A stretch of DNA of 64,000 bases from Novosphingobium sediminicola (GTDB lineage: Bacteria; Pseudomonadota; Alphaproteobacteria; Sphingomonadales; Sphingomonadaceae), in assembly GCF_014196525.1 (NCBI RefSeq), contig NZ_JACIDX010000016.1:62001-126000 (forward strand), in the 5' to 3' direction. Shown here one piece after another: positions 54,629 to 63,838 of the stretch; the stretch's first letter is position 1, and the number at the start of each line of letters is the position of its first letter. Both the position numbers and the translations under genes were made by a program. A model generated the notes under the pieces. That model was not told the DNA's origin, made no database searches, and saw only the letters and a program-made list of their open reading frames with translations.

Positions 54629-57091
54629 TTGTCCGGTTCGACCAGATCTTCGAGCAAAATTATCGACAATCACGACGGGCAGATGCCTCGCCGCCGCGAG
54701 ATCCGTTATGATCAGTTCGTGAAAAAGCGGCGGCGCATTTGGCCGTTGGTGGCGCTGGCCTTTTTGGGGCTGGGGGCGGCCGGTGGCGGAGCCTATTATT
54801 ATATGGCCGTGGATCACGAGGTGCATACTCCGCCGCCGGCTCTGTCCAGTGCGGGAGGCCCGGTGGCTGGCGAGGCCTATCAATGGAATCATGTCGCGGT
54901 GGGCGCGGGCGGGTTTATCACCGGCCTGTCGATGGACCCGTCCGGGAAGACCTTTGTTGTGCGCACGGACGTTTATGGGGCCTATATCTGGTCGCCTCAG
55001 GCTGATCGCTGGATACAGTTGGTGAATGCGCCCAGCATGCCCGCCGCTGATCGCACACAGGGCGGTCTTGCTGCCGGTGCCTATGAAATTGCGGTGGCCC
55101 CTTCACGCCCGGATCGGATCTATATGGCGATCAAGGGCAACGTTTATCGCAGTGATGATCGGGGCGCCCATTGGGCGCTGGCCAGCGCCGGCAACCCTTT
55201 CCCGCTGACATGGGATGCGAACAGTGCTTTCCGGTTAGGCGGCCCCTACCTGTCCGTCTCACCTGAAAACCCGGATCTGGTTTTTCTGGGGACGCCCGGC
55301 GATGGGTTGTGGCGTTCGCCCAATGGCGGGGTGACGTGGCAGCACGTTGCCTCCGTCGCTAGCAGCGTCGATAGCGATCCATCGCCCGGTGTTCAGGCGC
55401 CGGGCATCATCGTCTGGTTTGAACAGCCTGCAGGCAAGGCGAAATTCACTGGGCGTATCTTTGCGATGTCTTCGGGCCACGGCATGACGGTTTCGGAAGA
55501 TGGCGGGGTGAATTTCCGACCCCTGCCCGCTGTGGGGACGCAGCCGATGGCGTTGCGGCGCGGCGCCTTCGATACCAAAGGCACTTTCTATGGCGTGGAC
55601 GATATAACCAAGCTGGCCTGGGCCTATTATGGTGACCGGTGGCACAATCTGACGCAGGAGGCGGGACTGCCTGTGGCGCCATGGGCTGTCGTGGCCTCCA
55701 ATCCGCGCGCCAGCCAGACCGTAATTTTCGATCAGGGCGGAGAAGGCTATCAGACCGTCGATGGCGGCAAGAACTGGACCCATGTCTCCCATAGCGGCGC
55801 GGCAGGGCCGGGTGATCCGCCGTGGTTGCGCTTTGCGGATTCAGCCTATTTTGCGATGGGGGATATCCATTTCGATCCGAACGTTCCTAATCGCTTGTGG
55901 GTGGCTGGCGGTATGGGCGTCTTTTACGCCGATTTCGCGCCGGGGACTTCGGTGGCTAATTGGGTCAGCCAGTCGCGCGGGATTGAGGAACTGGTAGCCA
56001 ATGACATTATTCAAGCGCCAGGGCAGTCACCAATCTTTGCGGGCTGGGACTTTGGCTTGCATGTCAAGGATAACCTCAATGCTTATTCCTCGACGTTCGG
56101 GCCGAATGAGCGTTCGTTGATGTCTGTACAGCAGATTGACTGGTCGCCAGCGAATCCTGCCTTTGTTGTCACCAATGCGTCTGATGCGAGGATGGGATGT
56201 TGCGCTGAGGATGGCAATGCGGTGATGGCTGGCTATAGTACCGACGGAGGGCGGCGTTGGAAGAAATTTGGGTCTTTGCCCACACCCGCCGGGCAAAAGG
56301 ATGATTATCCGTGGCGCATGTCCTTTGGCACGATCGCCGTTTCGTCGGGCGATGTGGACAATATCGTTTGGGAGCCTGCCTTTAACCGGACGCCTTTTTA
56401 TACGACCGACCGGGGCAAGAGCTGGAAGCCAGTGGTGCTGGAGGGGCAGCGCGGCGACAAGACCGGATCGTTTGAGCAGATGTATTATCAGCGTAAGACG
56501 TTGACGGCGGACAAATCCGATCCCGGGGTGTTCTATCTCTATCACAGCGGCGAGGCGCCCAATCTTGCCTTGCTTGGCCTGTGGCGCAGCCGCGATGGCG
56601 GGGCAAGCTGGCAGCATGTCTATGTCGGTGAAATCGCACCGGCTAGCAATATGGCGGCCAAATTGCGTTCGGTTCCCGGCCATGCCGGGCATTTATTCTT
56701 CACTTCTGCATTCCTCCATACCACAGACACGGTCTTGCGCCGCAGCACCGATGGCGGCGTTACCTGGAATCTTGTACCTCATGTCGAACATGTCGATGAC
56801 ATTGCCTTTGGTCGGGCAGCTCCGGGTAAGACCTATCCCACAATCTTTATCTCGGGCCGCGTGTTTGGGGTCTATGGCGTCTGGCGCTCGCTCGATAATG
56901 CGGCAAGCTGGCAACAGATCGCGGAGTTTCCGGTCGGCACGCTGGATCAGGTGACGGTGGTGGCGGCCGATCCGGATGTCTTTGGACGGGTCTATCTGGG
57001 CTATAGCGGCTCGGGATGGATTTGGGGTGAACCGGCGCCTTGCAAGGCGGGCGCTTTGGCGGCGGGCAGCACCTGTTTCGTTCTCCGCTAG
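54629..57091 (+). CDS. GH74-like beta-propeller glycosidase, membrane-anchored
   Basis: An 820-residue protein with one N-terminal helix (about residues 37-58, WPLVALAFLGLGAAGGGAYYY) after a basic segment, then two seven-bladed-type propeller halves made of BNR-like Asp-box repeats (SDDRGAHW, SPNGGVTW, DGGKNW, DGGRRWKK, DRGKSW, DGGASW, DGGVTW). The RTDVYGAYIW block near residue 114 and the GWDFGLHV block near 474 match the two catalytic-aspartate regions of GH74 xyloglucanases, and RGIEELVANDII is also GH74-like. TTG 54629 (GAGG six bases upstream) is chosen; ATG 54683 is an alternative. It follows WecG in the EPS operon, so EPS trimming is likely. Confidence 0.82.
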   Translation: MSGSTRSSSKIIDNHDGQMPRRREIRYDQFVKKRRRIWPLVALAFLGLGAAGGGAYYYMAVDHEVHTPPPALSSAGGPVAGEAYQWNHVAVGAGGFITGLSMDPSGKTFVVRTDVYGAYIWSPQADRWIQLVNAPSMPAADRTQGGLAAGAYEIAVAPSRPDRIYMAIKGNVYRSDDRGAHWALASAGNPFPLTWDANSAFRLGGPYLSVSPENPDLVFLGTPGDGLWRSPNGGVTWQHVASVASSVDSDPSPGVQAPGIIVWFEQPAGKAKFTGRIFAMSSGHGMTVSEDGGVNFRPLPAVGTQPMALRRGAFDTKGTFYGVDDITKLAWAYYGDRWHNLTQEAGLPVAPWAVVASNPRASQTVIFDQGGEGYQTVDGGKNWTHVSHSGAAGPGDPPWLRFADSAYFAMGDIHFDPNVPNRLWVAGGMGVFYADFAPGTSVANWVSQSRGIEELVANDIIQAPGQSPIFAGWDFGLHVKDNLNAYSSTFGPNERSLMSVQQIDWSPANPAFVVTNASDARMGCCAEDGNAVMAGYSTDGGRRWKKFGSLPTPAGQKDDYPWRMSFGTIAVSSGDVDNIVWEPAFNRTPFYTTDRGKSWKPVVLEGQRGDKTGSFEQMYYQRKTLTADKSDPGVFYLYHSGEAPNLALLGLWRSRDGGASWQHVYVGEIAPASNMAAKLRSVPGHAGHLFFTSAFLHTTDTVLRRSTDGGVTWNLVPHVEHVDDIAFGRAAPGKTYPTIFISGRVFGVYGVWRSLDNAASWQQIAEFPVGTLDQVTVVAADPDVFGRVYLGYSGSGWIWGEPAPCKAGALAAGSTCFVLR

Positions 57092-57447
57092 TTGTGAGAC
57101 AGGTTCTTGAGTGGTTTCCTCGGATATATTGTGCAAGTGCGAAGGCGCCGTTTTGAATTTCCTGTGTCAAGACGAGGTTTGTTTGTAAAGATTTTTCCGC
57201 GTTGATTTCGGGTATTGTAATAATATTTGTATGTAATTCGACATTGCAAAATCGAATTGAGGTTTATTGATAATATACACAAAAATATATTTTAATTCAA
57301 AGCTGGTGTTTTTTTGCGATGCGCGGGGGTTGCGCTGAAGGTTGCTGGACATTTCGTCGGTTCATTTCCGGATTTTTATTTGATCTTGATCGAATGTGTC
57401 TGCAAGGGTATGCGCAAGCGATCTCGTTTTTTGAAAGGCGAACACTG
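57092..57447 (+). promoter_or_regulatory. AT-rich control region before second export operon
   Basis: These 356 bases contain no gene I can support and are clearly AT-richer than the surrounding DNA, with runs such as TTTTTTTGCG and TATATTTTAATTC. They precede the GTG-started export gene and so probably hold the promoter of the wza2-barrel-wzc2 set. No canonical -35/-10 pair is assigned. Confidence 0.5.
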
Positions 57448-58035
57448 GTGAAGAAGGCGAATCTGCTGGGCCTGGGTTTGTGCTTGCTTTTGTCACCCCA
57501 GATGGAAGCTGCGGCCAATGCCAAAGTTTCTGCGATCAGTTCTGGCGACAGATATGTCGACGGACAAAAGGTCGTTGAATCTTATAAGCTTGGTGCTGGC
57601 GACAAAGTCAAGGTGACGGTTTTCAACGAACTCCAGTTGTCGGGCGAATACCAGGTTGGAGCTGATGGATCGATCGCTTTGCCGCTGGTCGGCAATGTGC
57701 TGGTGCTTGGTAAGACTCCTGCTGAAGTGGCCGGAGACTATGAGCAGTTGCTGGGCCGGGATTTCCTGCGCTACCCTCGGGTTTCCGTGGAGGTCTCCCA
57801 GTATCGCCCGTTCTTTATTGTTGGGCAGGTGCGCCTCCCCGGGCAGTATATTTATTCCGCCGGGCTGACTGTATGGAATGCGGTGGCGGTAGCCCAAGGG
57901 CTGACACCGCGAGGGCGCGATTCCTACGTCTTCATTCGCAAATATGGTGAGGCTAAGGAGGAGCGCTATCGGCTGACCCCGGATCTGCGGGTCTGGCCGG
58001 GCGATACCATTCGAGTTGCCGAGCGCTTTTTCTGA
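57448..58035 (+). CDS. Short Wza/ExoF-like polysaccharide export protein
   Basis: A 195-residue protein with a signal peptide (LLGLGLCLLLSPQMEAAANA) but no lipobox, then the polysaccharide-export domain (YKLGAGDKVKVTVFNELQLSG, IALPLVGNVLVLGK) and one SLBB domain (FFIVGQVRLPGQYIYSAGLTVWNAVAVAQGL). It is shorter than Wza and lacks an obvious outer-membrane helix, so it may work with the next gene's barrel, as ExoF-like proteins do. GTG 57448 is chosen for its AAAGG ribosome site; ATG 57394 is an alternative. Its stop is 13 bases before the barrel start. Confidence 0.88.
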   Translation: MKKANLLGLGLCLLLSPQMEAAANAKVSAISSGDRYVDGQKVVESYKLGAGDKVKVTVFNELQLSGEYQVGADGSIALPLVGNVLVLGKTPAEVAGDYEQLLGRDFLRYPRVSVEVSQYRPFFIVGQVRLPGQYIYSAGLTVWNAVAVAQGLTPRGRDSYVFIRKYGEAKEERYRLTPDLRVWPGDTIRVAERFF

Positions 58036-58048
58036 TTGGAGGGGCCTG

Positions 58049-59446
58049 ATGAGCGGGTGTGCGCCCAGAAGGGCTCGGTTCCGGGAGGAACGGTTCGGCG
58101 TTTGTGAAAGGCTGAGCCGGAGTCCTTTTGTGCTGGCCTTGAGCCTTTTGGGCTCCCTCCCTTTTGCGAATCCGGCATTTGCGCAAAGCGGCAGCGTGAT
58201 CAACACGCCTTTGGTTGGCCCTAACAGTTTCACAACATTGGTTAGTCCTGTGCTTTCGCCCGATTTTAATCGCGATCACAATGTCGCGGTTCTCGAAGAA
58301 TGGCATCCCGATTACCAAGCACCAGGTGCCCAAATCGGTTCTTTTGTACTCCATCCTCAGATGACTGTCGGCACGCTGTTCGACAGCAACGTCTATGCCA
58401 CGCAGTCCAATAAGGACCGCGATGTCGCTCTAGTGCTTCAGCCATCGGCTTCGCTAATGTCGGATTGGTCGCGCCATTCGCTGCAGCTCCAGGCCAGCTC
58501 GGATGTCAGGCGCTATGCAACGCAATTGCGCCGTAACCTGAATTCCTGGGATGTGCTTGCCACGGGACGGGCTGATCTAGGATCACATCTGGTACTTCAG
58601 GTAGAAGGGCGGTCCGGACGCTATTTCGAATCGCCATACGGGAATGACCTTAGTCCCGATGCGCAGGTGCTTTCGAATTTTTCCCGGTCGAGCGGACTAC
58701 TTAAGGTGATCTACACCGGTGGCCAGATTCGGCTTAGCGCCGCTTATGATCATTCTAGCTATGATTTCGCAACGCTGCATTTTCCCAATGGGTTGGTTGT
58801 GGAGCAGGTCTATCGCAACCGCATCATTGATCGCTTTTCTGGGCAAAGCGAGGTCGCTCTTTCGCCTAGCGTTGCGCTGTATCTAGCCGGTTCGTTTGAT
58901 CGAACGGACTATTCGAAGGCCCAGAATATCAATACCCCGGTTCGCACATCTTCGGGTCAGAGCGTTCTGGGTGGGGTAAGCTTTGATCTGGCCGGGGTGA
59001 TGCGCGGCATCATCGGTGTTGGCTATTCCAACCGCAACTATGCTGCATCGGCTTATCCTGTTGTCGGGGCATTTTCAGCGCAGGCACGGGTGGATTTGTT
59101 TCCCTATCAGACGACTACGGTTTCCTTCATCGCGCAAAGGCTGGTGCAGGATTCGGGGCTTAATTCCTTGGCCTATGTCGATACGCGCGTAAGTGCAGAA
59201 GTCGATCAGTCATTGCGAGAAAATATTATTCTGATCGTCAGTGCAGCTGTTGCCAGACAGCAATATTTGGGGGTCGATGGCATGCGCTTAAGTCGTCAGC
59301 TTCAGTCGACGCTGCGCTATCAGGCGACCCGATGGCTGGGCTTTCAGGCTGAGGTTAGCTACCGTTATTCGGAACCGTCTACGGCATCGCAGGGCACAAC
59401 ATATGAAGGGTTGCTATTCGGCCTTTCGGTTACTGCGCGGCGTTGA
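58049..59446 (+). CDS. Outer-membrane beta-barrel protein (BBP2-like), EPS export candidate
   Basis: A 465-residue protein with a signal peptide (FVLALSLLGSLPFANPAFA, cleaved after AFA) and a long beta-strand-rich body with repeated alternating aromatic/polar strands (HSLQLQASSDVRRYATQLRRNLNS, LVLQVEGRSGRYFESPYG, GGQIRLSAAYDHSSYDFA, and others). The C-terminus LLFGLSVTARR is a modified barrel end. BBP2-type barrels recur in sphingomonad EPS loci. ATG 58049 has a strong GGAGG ribosome site. Placed between the short Wza-like protein and the second Wzc, it is the likely outer-membrane channel or its partner. Confidence 0.82.
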   Translation: MSGCAPRRARFREERFGVCERLSRSPFVLALSLLGSLPFANPAFAQSGSVINTPLVGPNSFTTLVSPVLSPDFNRDHNVAVLEEWHPDYQAPGAQIGSFVLHPQMTVGTLFDSNVYATQSNKDRDVALVLQPSASLMSDWSRHSLQLQASSDVRRYATQLRRNLNSWDVLATGRADLGSHLVLQVEGRSGRYFESPYGNDLSPDAQVLSNFSRSSGLLKVIYTGGQIRLSAAYDHSSYDFATLHFPNGLVVEQVYRNRIIDRFSGQSEVALSPSVALYLAGSFDRTDYSKAQNINTPVRTSSGQSVLGGVSFDLAGVMRGIIGVGYSNRNYAASAYPVVGAFSAQARVDLFPYQTTTVSFIAQRLVQDSGLNSLAYVDTRVSAEVDQSLRENIILIVSAAVARQQYLGVDGMRLSRQLQSTLRYQATRWLGFQAEVSYRYSEPSTASQGTTYEGLLFGLSVTARR

Positions 59447-59510
59447 TGAAATTGTATATAATTATTTTCAAATGCGCTCAAGCGTCACCTAGAGGCAAGG
59501 GTATTCGTTC

Positions 59511-61628
59511 ATGAAAGTCTCTACCGCATCCTATGAAGCCCGCCTTGCGGATGTCATCGCTAAGGTGAGAGATGTTTTGCGACGGCGTTTCAAGGTTTTG
59601 TTGGCGACCACGTTATTGATTACGATCATCGGCGTGGGCATTACGATGACGCTCAAGCCTTATTATCAAGGCGTGGTCCGACTTCAAATCGACCCGAAGC
59701 AAAATCCGCTCTCCCGCAATCAGGGCGAAGCCCAGGCGCAATTGGCCACCGAGGCGATTGAAACTGAAGTTTCGGTGATTAGTTCGCTCGATATGGCCCG
59801 CAAAGTGGTCACCCGGATGAATTTGCTCGATGATCCCGATTTCACTGGGGGCATGAAGCCTGGCGCGACTGCCGATCAGAAGCTTGACGTCGCGGCCTCG
59901 CTTTTGGCGGGCATGACTGACGTCTCGCGAGAAAAGCTGACCTATATCCTTGCGATTAAGGTTGCCTCGCGCGATGGCCGGAAGGCTGCACGGATCGCGA
60001 ATGAGTTCGCTTCGGCCTATATGGACACCAAGGTTGGGACCAATATCGGTACGGCTTCTAAGCAGGCCGACTTTTTTGAAGCTCAATTGAACCGTATGGG
60101 TGACGACGCTCGCGCCGCCGACGAAAAGGTAGCCCAGTTTGCGGCTCAGGCTGGCATCGTGCGAAGCAATGCTCAGAACGGTGAGACGGTGACGGATCAG
60201 CAGGTCGGCCCGCTTTCCGTGCAGATGGCGAGCGCAGAATCGGTTGCTGCCGAGGCGCGCTCGAAGCAAATTTCGGCACAAGGCCAGATTGCTAATGGCC
60301 AAATTGATTCTGTGTCGGATGTCCGTAATTCGGCAACGGTTCAGGATTTGCGCCGCCAGCGCACTCTAATTCTGCAATCATTGACTGAAATGCAAACACG
60401 TTATGGTCCGCGCTACCCTGATTATGTCAAAGCTAATCAACAGCTTGCTGCCATCGATGCGCAGTTGCGCGAAGAAGCTAGCCGTGTCGTTCGCTCACTC
60501 AAGGCGGATGCTGACGCGGCCGAGGCGCGCGCAGCTAGCCTTCGTGGTGCAATGCAGCGTCTAGAGGATAAGCAGGCTGCCGACGCTCGCGCATCCGTGA
60601 CTTTGCAAAGCTTGCAGCGTGACGCTGATAACAAGCACAGTGCCTATGACCGCATGTCGCAGACCGCCACCGATGCGCGTCAGCAAGCTCAGAACTCGAT
60701 CGCGCAGGCTCGCATAATCGACGTCGCCAAGGTTCCGATGATTCCTTACTGGCCTAAGCGCGGACTGTTTTATGCCATGTCGGTGCTGGCTGGCTTTGCC
60801 ATTGGTCTGATCGTCATCACCATTCAGGAACTGATGGTCACCGGCATGCTTAGTGCGCAACAGGTGGAGGAAGATCTCGGTATGCCTCTGATCGCGGCAA
60901 TTCCAATGCTGCGCGGCACGGAAATGCCAGCTGACATGCTGATCTCCAAGCCTACTTCGCCCTTTGCCGAAGCATTGCGTAATGCGCGTGCCACGCTTAT
61001 GGGAGTCAAGGGAGAATTGGCGCCCAAGGTTATCGCCCTGACTTCTTCGCTACCAAGCGAGGGTAAGACGACGACCGCGCTGGCTTTGGCCCGCACAATG
61101 GCGCTAAATGGACAGCGTACGGTGATTTTTGATGTCGACGTGCGTCGCGCGCAGATGCGCAATATCGTTGATAGTGATACGTCAGGTGCTGGTACCGTGG
61201 AGCTGTTGCGCGGCGAAGCCACACTTGATGAGGTGATCCGTGACACTCGTCTGGAAAACCTCAAGAGTATTTCGGTTAATAAACCATACTTCACTTCAGA
61301 TAACCTGTTCGGTTCGCAAAATATTCACGATATTATTGAGGATCTCTCGGCCCGGTTTGATGTCATCGTGCTTGATCTTCCGCCTTTAGTGGGTCTGGCC
61401 GATGGCCGCTTCCTGGCGGCTTTGGCCGATGCTGTGGTGCTGGCGATCAAGTGGAACTCAACCCCGTTGCAGGCAGTAAATTCCGCAGTGGGGTGGTTGA
61501 GGTCGGATGGCACTAATCTTGTTGGTGCGATGTACACGATGGTGGATACATCGTCGCATACCTATGGATCGTACTATTACTATACGAACAAGTACACTGG
61601 CTACTATAACGGGCAATCTGACAAGTAG
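59511..61628 (+). CDS. Wzc-type polysaccharide co-polymerase/tyrosine kinase 2
   Basis: A 705-residue fusion like the earlier kinase. A first membrane helix (about 30-48, VLLATTLLITIIGVGITMT) and a second (about 420-440) bracket a long coiled-coil periplasmic region. The kinase has Walker A SLPSEGKTT with Lys519, an A' motif VIFDVDVRRAQ and Walker B VIVLDLPP. The tail has a tyrosine cluster (YGSYYYYTNKYTGYY). It differs clearly from the kinase at 41230 and follows its own export partners, making export set 2. A hairpin follows. Confidence 0.93.
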   Translation: MKVSTASYEARLADVIAKVRDVLRRRFKVLLATTLLITIIGVGITMTLKPYYQGVVRLQIDPKQNPLSRNQGEAQAQLATEAIETEVSVISSLDMARKVVTRMNLLDDPDFTGGMKPGATADQKLDVAASLLAGMTDVSREKLTYILAIKVASRDGRKAARIANEFASAYMDTKVGTNIGTASKQADFFEAQLNRMGDDARAADEKVAQFAAQAGIVRSNAQNGETVTDQQVGPLSVQMASAESVAAEARSKQISAQGQIANGQIDSVSDVRNSATVQDLRRQRTLILQSLTEMQTRYGPRYPDYVKANQQLAAIDAQLREEASRVVRSLKADADAAEARAASLRGAMQRLEDKQAADARASVTLQSLQRDADNKHSAYDRMSQTATDARQQAQNSIAQARIIDVAKVPMIPYWPKRGLFYAMSVLAGFAIGLIVITIQELMVTGMLSAQQVEEDLGMPLIAAIPMLRGTEMPADMLISKPTSPFAEALRNARATLMGVKGELAPKVIALTSSLPSEGKTTTALALARTMALNGQRTVIFDVDVRRAQMRNIVDSDTSGAGTVELLRGEATLDEVIRDTRLENLKSISVNKPYFTSDNLFGSQNIHDIIEDLSARFDVIVLDLPPLVGLADGRFLAALADAVVLAIKWNSTPLQAVNSAVGWLRSDGTNLVGAMYTMVDTSSHTYGSYYYYTNKYTGYYNGQSDK

Positions 61629-61654
61629 AAATTTTATTTTAATATTTGAGTTTA

Positions 61655-61692
61655 AAGAAGGGCGTGGCATATTAGGCGGCCGCGCCCTTCTT
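61655..61692 (+). terminator. Hairpin after second Wzc gene
   Basis: A perfect 10-bp stem AAGAAGGGCG/CGCCCTTCTT with an 18-base loop begins 27 bases after the stop. It has no U run downstream, so it is a weak or factor-dependent terminator candidate. Confidence 0.5.
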
Positions 61693-62136
61693 GGCAGAGG
61701 TGGATTAGGAAAACTGGACGGCGAATAGGCGGGTTTTCTGCCGGACGGCAAGAATTAGCCTTCAGGCAAGAGCCAAAGCGAGCAGGCGACTCTTCATAAT
61801 CACAACACACAGCATGACTTTAGCCGCCGGTGTGGGCTTCTTTTCAGTCGGGCTTCGTCTTTCTTCCAAGATTCCCCGCGCCAGCATGTAAAAACGATAA
61901 CCGGCTGGCGATCCACTTATCTGTGGCCAATCGCTGTTCAGGTTAACCCAGCCAACTTCCTCGACGATCATGTCAACTGGCGATAAAGTCAGATTCACCG
62001 AATCCAATTTGCGGGTTCACGATCTAATTTCAGGATTCTGTTTCCATTCGATTTGTGTGAATACATCGGACATAGGAAAAAACCTACGAAATCAAACGTG
62101 GCCTATCTGTGGCGGATAAATGATTAAGGGGTAGGC
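61693..62136. other. Intergenic stretch before acyltransferase gene
   Basis: These 444 bases hold no gene I can support. A minus-strand 81-codon frame (61762-62007) starts with TTG and has no ribosome site. The end holds a good ribosome site (AAGGGGTAGG) for the acyltransferase at 62137, and the rest is AT-rich leader or scar DNA. Confidence 0.45.
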
Positions 62137-63234
62137 ATGGCAAGTGTGCGACCAGATAAGCATGTCCATGCGGGCGTGATTGTACCCGTTCAGTTTCTTC
62201 GCGGCATTGCGGCCTCTTTTGTGGTTACCGTTCACTTTCTAGATCGTCTGGTCAAGCGAGGGGCTTTTTTGGATCCACTGCCTGATTGGACTCACTCATT
62301 TGGTGAAATGGGCGTGGCGACCTTTTTTGCCATCAGTGGTTTTATTATGGTTCATACTACCGGCAATGAGTTTGGAAGTTTACTGGGTGGGAGGCGTTTC
62401 CTTACTCGTCGATTTGTCCGCGTTGCTCCAATGTATTATGTTACGACAATATTGTCTGTTATTTTCGCCTTCGCGACGTTTCATTTGAGTACCAATAAAA
62501 TCTATGTTGCCCCGACATTCTATCAAATCGTTATGTCATTCATGTTTTTACCGTACATTGATGTCAATGGGATCGCTCACCCTGTGTATGGCCTTGGATG
62601 GACGCTTGAATATGAGATGCTGTTTTACGCAGTATTTGCGTTGGCTATGCTGATGCCTCTGCGCAAAGGCATGATTGTCGCGACCGCATTCCTCTTGGGC
62701 GCCACAGCGCTGGGACTGGCGCTCGATGCTCCGCTCACCATCGTGGGTACCCCTGTGCCGCTGTATTTCTTCACTCGACCTCTACTGCTATATTTCGTGA
62801 TTGGTATGATGTTGGGGGTGGCGCGTCGTCAGGGGATGTGCAGAGAGGTGCCGCTGCCTGCTTGGGGCATGGGACTGATCGGTGTCGCGTGCATGTTGCT
62901 TGGAGTACGCTTTGCGGGCCCAGGTGTCAGTTTTGTTAGCTTAGTTGCCGTTATGGTGACTATGATGACAGCTACATTGCTGAAGGCTCGGGAAGAAGCC
63001 AGCACAGCCTTTGAACGATTTTCTAAGGCTTTTGGCAGCGCATCCTACAGCCTTTATCTTACGCACAGCTTTCTGTTGGGATTGATTGCTGTGGTTACAG
63101 AGCGGATCGCGGGAAAAAGTACGCTGTCGCTTGTGTTGGTGGTATTGATAGCATGCATTGTGTGCTTCGTTGCGGCATGGCAAGTTTGGAAAAACATTGA
63201 AGTTCCCCTTATGCGTAAATTGCAACCCCGTTAG
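62137..63234 (+). CDS. Acyltransferase-3 family protein (ExoZ/OafA-like)
   Basis: A 365-residue polytopic acyltransferase with about 10 helices. VQFLRGIAASFVVTVHFLDR carries the conserved Arg and His of the family (R-x10-H), MGVATFFAISGFIM is the second block, and RRFVRVAPMYY the third. Such proteins put acetyl (or succinyl, pyruvyl) groups on EPS or lipid sugars; ExoZ acetylates succinoglycan. A second, separate route from the MBOAT module could thus add acetate. ATG 62137 has an AAGGGGTAGG ribosome site. It is the last intact gene of the EPS locus before insertion remnants. Confidence 0.9.
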   Translation: MASVRPDKHVHAGVIVPVQFLRGIAASFVVTVHFLDRLVKRGAFLDPLPDWTHSFGEMGVATFFAISGFIMVHTTGNEFGSLLGGRRFLTRRFVRVAPMYYVTTILSVIFAFATFHLSTNKIYVAPTFYQIVMSFMFLPYIDVNGIAHPVYGLGWTLEYEMLFYAVFALAMLMPLRKGMIVATAFLLGATALGLALDAPLTIVGTPVPLYFFTRPLLLYFVIGMMLGVARRQGMCREVPLPAWGMGLIGVACMLLGVRFAGPGVSFVSLVAVMVTMMTATLLKAREEASTAFERFSKAFGSASYSLYLTHSFLLGLIAVVTERIAGKSTLSLVLVVLIACIVCFVAAWQVWKNIEVPLMRKLQPR

Positions 63235-63296
63235 TGGATTGATCGGAAGGAATGAATCCTTTTGAAGCATTCCTATGGCGTTGCGGGCAAGCCAGA

Positions 63297-63460
63297 ATGG
63301 GGCATGAAACGGGTATCGTTATTGAGGTCACGTCAGCGGCTACGAAGCGGCTTGAGGCCATTGTAGCCGCACTTGGCTTGCCGCAGAAACAGTTTGGCGG
63401 TCGTGGATCGTTCTGCTGACTGCCTAAGGCTAAGGTACCAAGGCGATACAGCTCAAATCA
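63297..63460 (+). pseudogene. IS630-family transposase N-terminal remnant
   Basis: MGHETGIVIEVTSAATKRLEAIVAALGLPQKQ in one frame, continuing as VWRSWIVLLTA in another frame and then, after stops, GTKAIQLKSG, follows the well-known IS630 start (EVTAADRRRLEAIVADRNSPQKHVWRARIILLTA). At least one frameshift and two stops break it, and no later part of the transposase follows. Confidence 0.7.
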
Positions 63461-63838
63461 GGGGGTGGGTCGTTTAATCGATGGCCCGTCAAGGAGTAAT
63501 TTGGACGGCCAAACTTGTACTACGATTGGGTCATCGTAGTTGGTATGGTGGTCGGGGTTAGCCCGCCTTCAGCTTTGGCCACGCCGGCAATGCCGTTTGT
63601 CGGGTACAGGGTCGTTTGCGCGGTCGAGACATGCCCGCCGCAGGATAGGTCTTCGAGGGACGAATCTTCCAATGTAATTAACGCACTGTGCTGCCAGACT
63701 GGGAGCAAGCGCAGCCCACATAGCGGAATGATCCTGTCCGCGCCCCGACAGGGACGGCTCGGCGCATCCACAGCGTGGACGCAAACGATAGCAAGGTCAG
63801 TTCAGAAGCGCGTTGCCTCTGGTATCTTGTCGCTCATG
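63461..63838. other. Stretch between IS630 and IS110 remnants
   Basis: These 378 bases hold no gene I can support. A short hairpin near 63735-63760 (GTCCGCGCCCCGACAGGGAC-like) is visible. The stretch is probably the end sequence of the IS110-type element and leftover chromosome; the boundaries cannot be set. Confidence 0.35.

Noticed and set aside
61762..62007. Minus-strand frame of 81 codons after the second Wzc
   Set aside because: TTG start without ribosome site, no recognisable domain and no coding signal; kept only as a note.
63520..63784. Short minus-strand frames near the IS110 remnant
   Set aside because: They lie in element-end DNA with no family match, and two overlapping frames compete for the same bases.
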